Origin: Bacteroidetes bacterium 47-18 | Lineage (GTDB): Bacteria > Bacteroidota > Bacteroidia > Chitinophagales > Chitinophagaceae | DNA length: 56,746 nt | Direction: 5' to 3' | Assembly (NCBI GenBank): GCA_001897155.1 | Contig: MKSF01000031.1 | Coordinates: 1 to 56,746, forward strand | Part shown: one piece after another, positions 9,180-16,157 of the stretch | Numbering within the stretch: the stretch's first letter is position 1 | How the letters are laid out: each line of letters starts with the position of its first letter | Program-made: the position numbers and the translations under genes | Notes under the pieces: model-generated | What the model saw: only the letters and a program-made list of their open reading frames with translations | Databases searched by the model: none | Told to the model about the DNA's origin: nothing

Positions 9180-10304
9180 CTATTCTTTAGGCGGCGGTGG
9201 CGGTGTAAAGTCCAGGGGCTGGTGCTGCCCGGATGTTTTGCGGCTGCCTCTTTTTAAGAATTTATCCACATCAAAGTTCATACCCAGCTCGTGATAGGCG
9301 CCGGAAGAGCCGTAATAGGTCTGCCCGTATCGCACCTGCATTTTATTCAGCTCAAGGCTCAGCCCCATGGAGAATCCTGCCAGGCCCATCTTGTTGGAGA
9401 ACCCGTTTTCCCGCCTTCTGAGATGACTGTAGGCTACTGTTGCTGTAATACGCTTACCGATAATGATCTCCGCCCCGAAGTTCAGGTGACGGAACAGCTT
9501 ATCGGCAAAGTAGGTCTTATTACCTGAAGCCGTATCTGTCTGGAAGATATTTGTAACCTTGTCTGCCGGGTTATCGTAGCGGATATCCCAGCGATACAGG
9601 TGATGCGCCACCACGTAAAGCCTCAGCGGCACATTTTCAAGCTGCTTAGTGACACCGATCTGCAGGTCAAAAGGCAAAGGCTCGGCAACATTGTCAGGGT
9701 TGTACTTTTTAGTAACGACTCCTATATTTTTTGCCACTGCGCCGATAGTGATCTTCCGAGCAGTGTCAATATAAGCTACGCCGAAATCCGCCAGCAACGC
9801 CATGCCTGTGACACCCGCCAGGTGGGAATTGGCCCATTTCAGGTTGACGCCGTATCTCCAGTTATCCTTATATTGCCGGGAAGCGGACAGCGCAATAGCG
9901 TTATCAGCCGCATAGGCTGTACCCTGCTCTATCCCATGCTCATCTATATTCCTGACATTGCCATAGTTGATGAATTGCAGCCCTACGCCAAAGTCCGTAT
10001 CCAGCTTATTGCTGTGAAAAGCGTATTGCGCATTGGCAATACCGATATTGGCATAAAAAAAGTTATAGTTCAGCGAGAGCTGATCATGAAATAACGGGCG
10101 TAACAAAGCCGGGTTCTGCCAGGTCAGAGAGACGTTCCTGTCAGGGCTGGCGGGCGCATATCCACCCAATGCACTTACATAAGGACTGTTGCTCATCCGG
10201 AGATATTCGAATGCCCTTTGTCCTCCCGTGATCTGTGCTATGGCCGTTCCTCCCGTTCCGCATATGGCAACGGCCAGTATGGAAACCTTTAAAATATTCC
10301 GCAT
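9180..10304 (-). CDS. porQ: Type IX secretion system protein PorQ
   Basis: This 374-residue outer-membrane beta-barrel of the PorV/PorQ class belongs to the Bacteroidota type IX secretion machinery, which exports proteins carrying C-terminal sorting domains. A signal peptide covers about residues 1-24 (GGTAIAQ). The family features are the N-terminal AFEYLRMSNSPYVSALGG segment, LTWQNPALL and a series of amphipathic strands. The tail is unusual: a basic stretch followed by PPPPPKE. It is a single gene followed by a strong terminator and lies 50 bases downstream of fabI on the same strand. The large surface protein at the left edge could be a secretion client of this system. Confidence 0.85.
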   Translation of the reverse strand: MRNILKVSILAVAICGTGGTAIAQITGGQRAFEYLRMSNSPYVSALGGYAPASPDRNVSLTWQNPALLRPLFHDQLSLNYNFFYANIGIANAQYAFHSNKLDTDFGVGLQFINYGNVRNIDEHGIEQGTAYAADNAIALSASRQYKDNWRYGVNLKWANSHLAGVTGMALLADFGVAYIDTARKITIGAVAKNIGVVTKKYNPDNVAEPLPFDLQIGVTKQLENVPLRLYVVAHHLYRWDIRYDNPADKVTNIFQTDTASGNKTYFADKLFRHLNFGAEIIIGKRITATVAYSHLRRRENGFSNKMGLAGFSMGLSLELNKMQVRYGQTYYGSSGAYHELGMNFDVDKFLKRGSRKTSGQHQPLDFTPPPPPKE

Positions 10305-10354
10305 GTCCCCTTAACGTTAGTTTACCCGAATTTGTTATATCAGTATGCTTATTT

Positions 10355-11176
10355 TTACTCCGCGCCGAACATCTGGTTCATCACACCCTCGCTTACGCCT
10401 GTAAAGGAGTAACCGCCATCATGGAAAAGATTCTGCATGGTCACCATACGCGTCATATCCGAGAACATCAGCACACAGTAGTTGGCACAATCTTCCGCAG
10501 AGGCATTTCCGAGAGGGGACATCTTTTCCGCGAATTCAAAGAAGCCGTTGAACCCGCTTACCCCTGATCCCGCGGTGGTCATGGTAGGAGACTGTGAAAT
10601 GGTGTTCACCCTTACTTTCTTTTTAAAGCCATACTGGTAGCCAAAGCTGCGTGCAATGCTTTCCAGCAGCGCCTTGGCATCTGCCATATCATTATAGCCC
10701 GGGAAAGTACGCTGTGCGGCGATATAGCTTAAGGCCAGCACGGATCCCCAATCGTTAATAGCGTCCAGCTTCATAGCGGTCTGCATCACTTTATGGAACG
10801 ATAAGGCGGATATATCCAAAGTTTTCAGGAAATTATCATAATTGGTCTCCGTATAATCAAATCCCTTCCTGACATTAGGTGACATGCCGATAGAATGCAG
10901 CACAAAATCCACCTTACCGCCGAAATGCTCCATAGATTTATTGAACAATGCCTCCAGGTCTTCCAGCTTGGTGGCATCCGCGCCTATTACAGGAGCATCG
11001 TTACATAATGCGGCCAGCTCACCTATTTTCCCCATTCTCAATGCCACCGGTGCATTGGACAACACAATCTGTGCTCCCTGCTCCACTGCCTTGAGCGCCA
11101 CCTGCCATGCGATGGATCTTTCATCTAAAGCGCCGAAAATAATACCTTTTTTGCCTGTTAGTAACTGACTTGCCAT
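10355..11176 (-). CDS. fabI: Enoyl-[acyl-carrier-protein] reductase (NADH), FabI type
   Basis: This 273-residue short-chain dehydrogenase-fold enzyme would carry out the last reduction of each fatty-acid elongation cycle (trans-2-enoyl-ACP to acyl-ACP). The FabI-type cofactor site GALDERSIAW begins near residue 16. VDFVLHSIGMSP supports the Rossmann core. The active-site segment SYIAAQRTFPGYNDMADAK contains the FabI tyrosine and lysine spaced as in the family. Residues near the end (AEDCANYCVLMFSD) match the usual C-terminal helix. The gene is divergent from paaD, with only 81 bases between the two starts, so their promoters are back to back. Confidence 0.93.
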   Translation of the reverse strand: MASQLLTGKKGIIFGALDERSIAWQVALKAVEQGAQIVLSNAPVALRMGKIGELAALCNDAPVIGADATKLEDLEALFNKSMEHFGGKVDFVLHSIGMSPNVRKGFDYTETNYDNFLKTLDISALSFHKVMQTAMKLDAINDWGSVLALSYIAAQRTFPGYNDMADAKALLESIARSFGYQYGFKKKVRVNTISQSPTMTTAGSGVSGFNGFFEFAEKMSPLGNASAEDCANYCVLMFSDMTRMVTMQNLFHDGGYSFTGVSEGVMNQMFGAE

Positions 11177-11232
11177 AAGAAATTTTTTAATTGGTAAAGA
11201 TAGTAAAATAATTCAGTTTGCACCTGATTTTG

Positions 11233-11240
11233 TAACTTTG
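11233..11240 (+). promoter_or_regulatory. Candidate -7 promoter box for paaD
   Basis: TAACTTTG matches TAnnTTTG exactly, 17 bases upstream of the paaD ATG. An upstream TTTG at 11217-11220 is closer than the usual -33 spacing. Confidence 0.4.
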
Positions 11241-11257
11241 CAGAAAGGCTTACGGAG

Positions 11258-11749
11258 ATGGATATGTTGACGGAAAAACAAGTTTGGGAGTGGCTCGGGA
11301 CCATTGCGGACCCGGAGGTCCCCGTACTTTCTATCATTGACCTGGGCATTGTAAGGGAGGTGCAGGTGCAGGATGATGAAAGCGTTACCATCAGCATTAC
11401 GCCTACCTATTCGGGATGCCCGGCCATGGATGTCATTTCCATGCAGATCAGGCTGCTGCTGCTGGGCAACGGTGTTAAAAATATCCATATCGAGCTTATC
11501 CTGGAGCCCGCCTGGACCACAGACTGGATGTCGGAGAGCGGGAAGGCCAAACTGCTGGCCTACGGCATAGCGCCGCCGCAGCGAAGGTCCGATACACCCC
11601 TCGCATTGTTCGAAGAAGACACCGTGCCATGCCCCCGCTGCCATTCAGAAAATACCACACTGATCAGCCGGTTCGGCGCCACCAGCTGCAAATCCATGTA
11701 CAGGTGCAATGACTGCCTGGAGCCCTTTGAGCATTTCAAGTGTCATTAG
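11258..11749 (+). CDS. paaD: PaaD/PaaJ-like protein (DUF59 plus zinc ribbon)
   Basis: This 163-residue protein has an N-terminal DUF59/MIP18 domain (residues about 5-95, with DPEVPVLSIIDLGIV and SGCPAMDV) and a C-terminal zinc ribbon with two CxxC pairs (PCPRCH and YRCNDC) plus a final FKCH. That two-part layout is the layout of PaaD, which is thought to help assemble or mature the phenylacetyl-CoA epoxidase iron centre. It differs from plain SufT-type DUF59 proteins, which lack the ribbon. No paaA, B, C or E gene is nearby, so it may be an orphan or may serve a distant operon. The RBS-like GGAG just before the chosen ATG supports this start. Confidence 0.82.
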   Translation: MDMLTEKQVWEWLGTIADPEVPVLSIIDLGIVREVQVQDDESVTISITPTYSGCPAMDVISMQIRLLLLGNGVKNIHIELILEPAWTTDWMSESGKAKLLAYGIAPPQRRSDTPLALFEEDTVPCPRCHSENTTLISRFGATSCKSMYRCNDCLEPFEHFKCH

Positions 11750-11804
11750 GCAGTCATATGTTCACACTGAATTAACATTATGGTACTTTTTAGAATTATT
11801 TACC

Positions 11805-11812
11805 TAACTTTG
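11805..11812 (+). promoter_or_regulatory. Candidate -7 promoter box for plsY
   Basis: TAACTTTG matches the TAnnTTTG consensus and lies 25 bases before the plsY ATG, which is itself preceded by GGAGC. This suggests plsY has its own promoter rather than depending on paaD. Confidence 0.45.
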
Positions 11813-11837
11813 TCGGTCTAACTATTGAAGGAGCACT

Positions 11838-12485
11838 ATGGAGTTTATCATTTTTCTGACACTGGCATATCTGATAGGATCAATACCAACCGCGGTTCTG
11901 GTAAGTAAACATTTTTTCGGTATAGATATCAGGGAACATGGAAGCGGTAATGCCGGTGCTACAAACTCTTTCAGGATCATGGGCAAAAAGGCGGGCATTT
12001 TCGTCATGGTGATAGATATGCTTAAAGGCGTCATCGCAGTCAACCTGGCCCATCTTACTTCCCTGGACTGGGACCTGCAGCGCGAGCTGATCGTCAATCT
12101 GCAGATAGGATTAGGGATGTGCGCTATCTTAGGGCATGTCTTCCCGATATGGGCCGGATTCAGGGGCGGCAAAGGCGTTGCTACCCTGTTCGGTATGATC
12201 TTAGGCATTCATCCCCAGGTGGCCCTTTTCCTGGTCATCGTATTTATGGTGATGCTTCTTTTAACCAAGTATGTTTCCCTGAGCTCCATTACCGCCAGCC
12301 TTGCGTTCCCGCTGCTGCTGTTCTTCTTTTTTACAGAACAGGAGGTACTTTATAAGATATTCGCGATCGCCACGGCCTGCCTGGTAGTGCTTACGCATCA
12401 TAAGAATATCAACAGGCTCATACAGGGCAACGAGAGCCAGGTAAGGCTCCGGAAAAACAAGCCCGGCAATAACGACGAGGAATAA
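11838..12485 (+). CDS. plsY: Glycerol-3-phosphate acyltransferase PlsY
   Basis: This 215-residue polytopic inner-membrane enzyme transfers an acyl group from acyl-phosphate to glycerol-3-phosphate, the first step of phospholipid synthesis. The family motifs are present in order: GSIPTA near residue 12, HGSGNAGATN near 36-45, and GHVFPIWAGFRGGKGVATL near 97-115. About five hydrophobic segments are visible, and the charged tail (about 195-215) is cytoplasmic in style. It is followed by a clean intrinsic terminator. Confidence 0.93.
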   Translation: MEFIIFLTLAYLIGSIPTAVLVSKHFFGIDIREHGSGNAGATNSFRIMGKKAGIFVMVIDMLKGVIAVNLAHLTSLDWDLQRELIVNLQIGLGMCAILGHVFPIWAGFRGGKGVATLFGMILGIHPQVALFLVIVFMVMLLLTKYVSLSSITASLAFPLLLFFFFTEQEVLYKIFAIATACLVVLTHHKNINRLIQGNESQVRLRKNKPGNNDEE

Positions 12486-12503
12486 TCATTCATCATATTG
12501 GTT

Positions 12504-12533
12504 AAAATGCGCTGATCTTTTAGCGCATTTTTT
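12504..12533 (+). terminator. Intrinsic terminator after plsY
   Basis: A ten-base stem (AAAATGCGCT at 12504-12513 with AGCGCATTTT at 12522-12531), an eight-base loop and a T-rich tail lie 18 bases past the plsY stop. Confidence 0.85.
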
Positions 12534-12545
12534 ATTTACTTTCGG

Positions 12546-12553
12546 TAAATTTG
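12546..12553 (+). promoter_or_regulatory. Candidate -7 promoter box for the membrane protein gene at 12576
   Basis: TAAATTTG matches TAnnTTTG, 22 bases before the ATG at 12576 and just after the plsY terminator, as expected for a new transcription unit. Confidence 0.4.
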
Positions 12554-12575
12554 CTACCTACTTGAAAGTCAAAAC

Positions 12576-13259
12576 ATGAACGTCAATACAGCAGGTCCGC
12601 AGACCAAACCGCGCCTCATTGTACGGTTATTATCCAATACCGTCTCCTGGATATTCCACCCGGTATTCATGCCGCTTATCACAGCGCTTGTATTATATAT
12701 CCTTACCAGGAGCAGCTTTGTGGGCTTCGATGTGACATACCTGTACCAACTGCTCGGCACCACCTTTCTCAATACGATCTTCTTCCCGCTTTTCCTCACG
12801 CTGCTGTTGTATAAGCTGGGATTCATCAAAGGCGTCAGGCTCCGGGACCGCAAGGACAGGATCGTACCCCTGATGGGCTCTATGATATTTTACTTCTGGA
12901 TATACCAGGTGTTTAAAAATTTCGGGTCACACAACAATCTTCCCGATGACGCGCTTTTTATATTTAAAGTATTTTTCCTCGGCAATTTCTTTGGCGTCAT
13001 CGGCGTATTCCTGATCAATATTTTCACCAAGCTGAGCATGCACACTGCCGCCGCCGGAGGCGCTATCGGCATCCTTTCCATCCTGTCATTTACCGGCAGC
13101 CTGAATATCCTGCCCGTACTGCTGTGCGCCGTATTGATAGCCGGGATTATCGGTACTGCCCGTATACTTCTGCACGAACATAACCAATTCCAGATATGGT
13201 CCGGCTACGTTACCGGCTTTGCCGCTATGTGGCTTGCCTACTGGATATGGATAAGATAA
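12576..13259 (+). CDS. PAP2-like integral membrane protein with degenerate signature
   Basis: This 227-residue protein has about six hydrophobic helices. It resembles the PAP2 (lipid phosphatase) superfamily in layout: a basic RLRDRKDRIVP where the first motif would be, SMHTAAAGG where SGH is expected, and ARILLHEHNQFQIWSGYVTG where SRxxxxxHxxxD is expected. The key Ser-Gly-His and the final Asp are changed, so a phosphatase activity is doubtful. It may act in membrane lipid handling without that chemistry. It follows plsY and precedes a methyltransferase gene by 16 bases, so the last two are probably co-transcribed. Confidence 0.6.
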   Translation: MNVNTAGPQTKPRLIVRLLSNTVSWIFHPVFMPLITALVLYILTRSSFVGFDVTYLYQLLGTTFLNTIFFPLFLTLLLYKLGFIKGVRLRDRKDRIVPLMGSMIFYFWIYQVFKNFGSHNNLPDDALFIFKVFFLGNFFGVIGVFLINIFTKLSMHTAAAGGAIGILSILSFTGSLNILPVLLCAVLIAGIIGTARILLHEHNQFQIWSGYVTGFAAMWLAYWIWIR

Positions 13260-13275
13260 ACAACACAGATCTATT

Positions 13276-13968
13276 ATGACCACTCCCGCCCTTATAAGCC
13301 CGATATCCTGGCACAAGAAAGTCCTGAGCTTTGTTATGCCGGTAAAACTGCAGGAGTTCCGGTCGTCGGATAATGAGCCTTTTGAGCTATATATCAGGAA
13401 CGGACAGCTCCAGCTCATCTTCCATAATGCCATTTATTCCTATGGTACCGCTTACAAGCCTTTCCTGGTAGCTTTTGAGCACATGCCTCAACTTGTCCGG
13501 AATGCCTGCAGCATGCTTGTCCTGGGAAGCGGACTGGGCAGCATTCCCAGGATCGTCCACGAAAAGTATCACAGGAAGGATATAGCTTTTACCATAGTGG
13601 ATATCGACAAGGTGATCCTGAACCTGTGCAGCCAGCACCTGCACGATAAAGGGATCCATAACTGCCGGTTCGTAAGGGAGGACGCTGCCGTCTTCATAAG
13701 ATCAGGCCGTGAGCAGTATGACATTATCTGTATGGACATTTTCAGGGACCTCCAGGTACCGCTGCCTTTTATTGATTACCCGTTCCTGTCCACCCTCGCT
13801 GAAAGGCTTTCCACCGGCGGAACGCTGGCTTTTAATTATATAGCACCCGAAGCCGGGGATGAGGCAAGGGTTAAAATGACGCTGGAAGATATTTTCACCG
13901 ATGTACGACAGGTAAGGTATATGAGAAATACGATATTCCTGGCTACGAAAAAGGGTGCTGAACAGTAA
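13276..13968 (+). CDS. Spermidine-synthase-like class I methyltransferase-fold protein
   Basis: This 230-residue protein has a Rossmann methyltransferase fold like polyamine aminopropyltransferases: a glycine-rich VLGSGLGSIPRIV (about residue 80), an acidic strand end IVDIDK, then EDAAVFIR and DIICMDIF. The N-terminal beta part is short. The aminopropyltransferase signature with two acidic residues (DGG...) is not clear, so the substrate is not known. It lies 16 bases after the membrane protein gene, likely in one operon. A hairpin overlaps its stop codon. Confidence 0.65.
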   Translation: MTTPALISPISWHKKVLSFVMPVKLQEFRSSDNEPFELYIRNGQLQLIFHNAIYSYGTAYKPFLVAFEHMPQLVRNACSMLVLGSGLGSIPRIVHEKYHRKDIAFTIVDIDKVILNLCSQHLHDKGIHNCRFVREDAAVFIRSGREQYDIICMDIFRDLQVPLPFIDYPFLSTLAERLSTGGTLAFNYIAPEAGDEARVKMTLEDIFTDVRQVRYMRNTIFLATKKGAEQ

Positions 13969-13980
13969 TATTCAGCACCC
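13953..13980. terminator. Hairpin between the methyltransferase gene and dnaN
   Basis: The arms GGGTGCTGAA (13953-13962) and TTCAGCACCC (13971-13980) are perfectly complementary. The loop contains the methyltransferase stop codon. It separates convergent genes but lacks a long T tail. Confidence 0.55.
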
Positions 13981-14007
13981 TCTCCATATAATGATCGTAT
14001 TATTATG

Positions 14008-15141
14008 TTAAACTCCTACTATCAAAGGCATCAGCAGCTGCAGCAGATCTTCATTAGGGTCTCCATTGACCGGCCTGTAGATACCTGCCCTTGACGGTGT
14101 GCTTAATTCCAGCTTCACCTCTTCGGATACCAGGTTGGAAAGCATTTCTATCAGCAGTTTACCATTGAAGGCTATCTTCATATCTTCACCCTGGTACTGG
14201 CAGGTCAGCTCTTCTTTACCTTCGTAAGAGAAGTCCGCATCCTGCGCGCTGATGTTCACGGTATTGCCCACAATGCTGAATACCACCTGGCTGCTGCCTT
14301 TGCTTGCAAAAATGCTCACACGTCTCAGGCAACTGATCAGGTCCGCACGGTTAATAATGAGGAAAAACGGGTTTTCCTGCGGGATAACAGATTTATAGGG
14401 CGGGAATTTGGCATCGATCAGGCGACAGCTCAGGCTCAGCTTTTCATTCTTTACGAACAGGTGGCTGTTATTGAACAGGATCTCCAGTGCTGTATCGTCA
14501 GAAGGTATGATATTCTTTAATTGCTGCAGGGGTTTACGGGGCACGATAAAGCCACGCTCAAAGCCGCTTTTCACATCGTTTCTCGTCAGCTTTACCAGTC
14601 TCTGCGCGTCAGTAGCCACAAAGGTGGTCTGATCCTGGCCCAGCTCAAAATATACACCCGTCATAGCAGGACGCAGCGTATCGGTGCTGGTAGCGTAAAT
14701 GGTAGAGGCGATGGCATCCTGTAATACTTTGGACGGTATGGTCACACTACCGGTATCGTCCGCTACCGGCTCTTTAGGGTATTCGTCGGCTTTCTGTCCG
14801 CCTATCTTATACTTACCGGTATTGCTGGATATTTCCAGGGTCTGGTCCTGTGTATTGATATTGAATTTAACCGGCTGTTCCGGCAGATTTTTCAGGTATT
14901 CCAAAAGTATCTTGGAAGGCACGCAGATCCTGCCTTTGTTCTGGCCGGCATCACCGTCCACCTGCACTTCTAATTTCACCTTTATCATAGTCTCCAGGTC
15001 ACTCCCGGTGAGAGTCAGTGTCTGGTTATCCAGGTCGAAAAGAAAATCTTCCAATATGGGCAATATAACATTGCTGCTGATGATACCACCTACCAATTGC
15101 AGGTTTTTTAACAACACCGAAGATGATACTATAAAGTGCAT
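14008..15141 (-). CDS. dnaN: DNA polymerase III beta subunit (sliding clamp)
   Basis: This 377-residue processivity clamp forms a ring around DNA and tethers the replicative polymerase and many repair proteins. Three consecutive clamp domains fit the length (about 1-125, 126-250 and 251-377). Family segments include GSDLETMIKV near residue 55, ATDAQRLVKLTR near 180 and the C-terminal LMPLIVGV; the usual ending is MPMR-like, so this tail is slightly divergent. No dnaA or recF is adjacent, which is common in Bacteroidota. Confidence 0.95.
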   Translation of the reverse strand: MHFIVSSSVLLKNLQLVGGIISSNVILPILEDFLFDLDNQTLTLTGSDLETMIKVKLEVQVDGDAGQNKGRICVPSKILLEYLKNLPEQPVKFNINTQDQTLEISSNTGKYKIGGQKADEYPKEPVADDTGSVTIPSKVLQDAIASTIYATSTDTLRPAMTGVYFELGQDQTTFVATDAQRLVKLTRNDVKSGFERGFIVPRKPLQQLKNIIPSDDTALEILFNNSHLFVKNEKLSLSCRLIDAKFPPYKSVIPQENPFFLIINRADLISCLRRVSIFASKGSSQVVFSIVGNTVNISAQDADFSYEGKEELTCQYQGEDMKIAFNGKLLIEMLSNLVSEEVKLELSTPSRAGIYRPVNGDPNEDLLQLLMPLIVGV

Positions 15142-15169
15142 ATTATTTTTAATTATTTCTAAGGAGTAG

Positions 15170-15177
15170 CAAAGATA
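15170..15177 (-). promoter_or_regulatory. Candidate -7 promoter box for dnaN
   Basis: On the minus strand the sequence reads TATCTTTG, an exact TAnnTTTG match, 28 bases upstream of the dnaN ATG. Confidence 0.45.
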
Positions 15178-15308
15178 ACATATTCATTTGAAATATCTGT
15201 TATGACCGCCATTTGATTTTTCTAAAAAAGTACGATAAATATTTGGTAGAGTAATTGCTACACCCTACTTTTGCTTTCCGTTAAACGAGCACAGGCTTGT
15301 GCTTATAA

Positions 15309-15384
15309 GGTGCGGTAGCTCAGTAGGTAGAGCAAAGGACTGAAAATCCTTGTGTCGCCGGTTCGATCCCGGCCCACACCACCA
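15309..15384 (+). tRNA. tRNA-Phe (GAA), first copy, CCA encoded
   Basis: A 76-base cloverleaf: acceptor stem, D arm GCTC/GAGC, anticodon loop CTGAAAA with GAA, variable loop GTGTC, T arm GCCGG TTCGATC CCGGC, discriminator A and encoded CCA. The acceptor stem GGTGCGG/CCACACC has one C-A mismatch at the fifth pair. Confidence 0.95.
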
Positions 15385-15402
15385 CAACGATCTTATATAA
15401 CA

Positions 15403-15475
15403 GGTGCGGTAGCTCAGTAGGTAGAGCAAAGGACTGAAAATCCTTGTGTCGCCGGTTCGATCCCGGCCCACACCA
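15403..15475 (+). tRNA. tRNA-Phe (GAA), second copy, no encoded CCA
   Basis: Identical to the first copy through the discriminator base, 18 bases downstream of it, but followed by CAG instead of CCA. It also carries the C-A acceptor mismatch. It is the last core gene before the mobile region, and its 3' end is a possible integration site. Confidence 0.93.
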
Positions 15476-15487
15476 CAGTACAGGCAA

Positions 15488-15519
15488 GCCTTTCAGCGGA
15501 AACGATGAAAGGCTTTTTT
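15488..15519 (+). terminator. Terminator of the tRNA-Phe pair
   Basis: Arms GCCTTTCA (15488-15495) and TGAAAGGC (15506-15513) with a ten-base loop and a TTTTTT tail, 12 bases after the second tRNA. Confidence 0.85.
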
Positions 15520-15608
15520 AATTTGGTACAACATAGGTACAACAAATTACTGCCGCCATTAATGCAACGAAGAAAAATGATATTCTAAATTTTCATTATC
15601 TTTAAACC

Positions 15609-15881
15609 ATGAACATTATCACAATAGAGGAGCAGGCTTTTTACGAGCTTGTAAACAAGATTGTCGCAGAAGTAAGGCAACAACTTGGGGCAAAACCTCG
15701 TGATAAATGGATTGACGGAGAAGAAGCCATGCAAATGCTTCGGATCAAATCGAAGACCACTTTGCAGAAACTTCGTGACGAGGGCAAAATCCGTTTCAGT
15801 CAGCCGGAAAAAAAGATCATCCTCTATGACCGTGACAGTATTGAGAAGTATTTAGAAAATCACGCTCAAAATACGTTTTAA
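15609..15881 (+). CDS. Helix-turn-helix (excisionase/MerR-type) DNA-binding protein
   Basis: This 90-residue protein of a type common in Bacteroidota mobile elements has an N-terminal helix (residues 1-30) and a winged HTH of the excisionase class (WIDGEEAMQMLRIKSKTTLQKLRDEG... then ILYDRDSIEKYL). It probably regulates element genes or directs excision. Its stop overlaps the next start by one base (TAATG), so the two genes are translationally coupled. It lies just downstream of the tRNA-Phe terminator and points into the element. Confidence 0.75.
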   Translation: MNIITIEEQAFYELVNKIVAEVRQQLGAKPRDKWIDGEEAMQMLRIKSKTTLQKLRDEGKIRFSQPEKKIILYDRDSIEKYLENHAQNTF

Positions 15882-16150
15882 TGGCAACAGAAGAAAATAA
15901 AGACGCCTGGGCTTTTGACGATAAAGTTGACCCTTATTACAAGAAAGGGTTTGAGCACGGGTATTGGCTAAAGCGCGGCAACAGCAAAGATTTGGATTCC
16001 GTTATCCACGGATCAAGAAATTTCGCACCCTATTATAACGGCCTGAAAGACGGCAAGGCAGAAGCCGAACGCCAGAAAGCACGTGAACGTATTGCCGAAA
16101 TCAGAAAACAGAATGACCTTAACCGCGATAAGGGCAAGGAAAGGGATTAA
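15881..16150 (+). CDS. Small hypothetical protein
   Basis: This 89-residue, highly charged protein is coupled to the HTH gene by a TAATG overlap. The first half has aromatic/glycine motifs (YYKKGFEHGYWLKRG, YYNGLKDGKAEAE). The C-terminal third is a Lys/Arg/Glu helix. No signal peptide or membrane segment is visible and no family is recognised. It ends seven bases before the convergent integrase gene. Confidence 0.6.
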   Translation: MATEENKDAWAFDDKVDPYYKKGFEHGYWLKRGNSKDLDSVIHGSRNFAPYYNGLKDGKAEAERQKARERIAEIRKQNDLNRDKGKERD

Positions 16151-16157
16151 CACCCTT

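Noticed and set aside
15309-15480. Tandem repeat resembling a CRISPR or phage repeat unit
   Set aside because: The 94-base period is explained by two adjacent identical tRNA-Phe genes.
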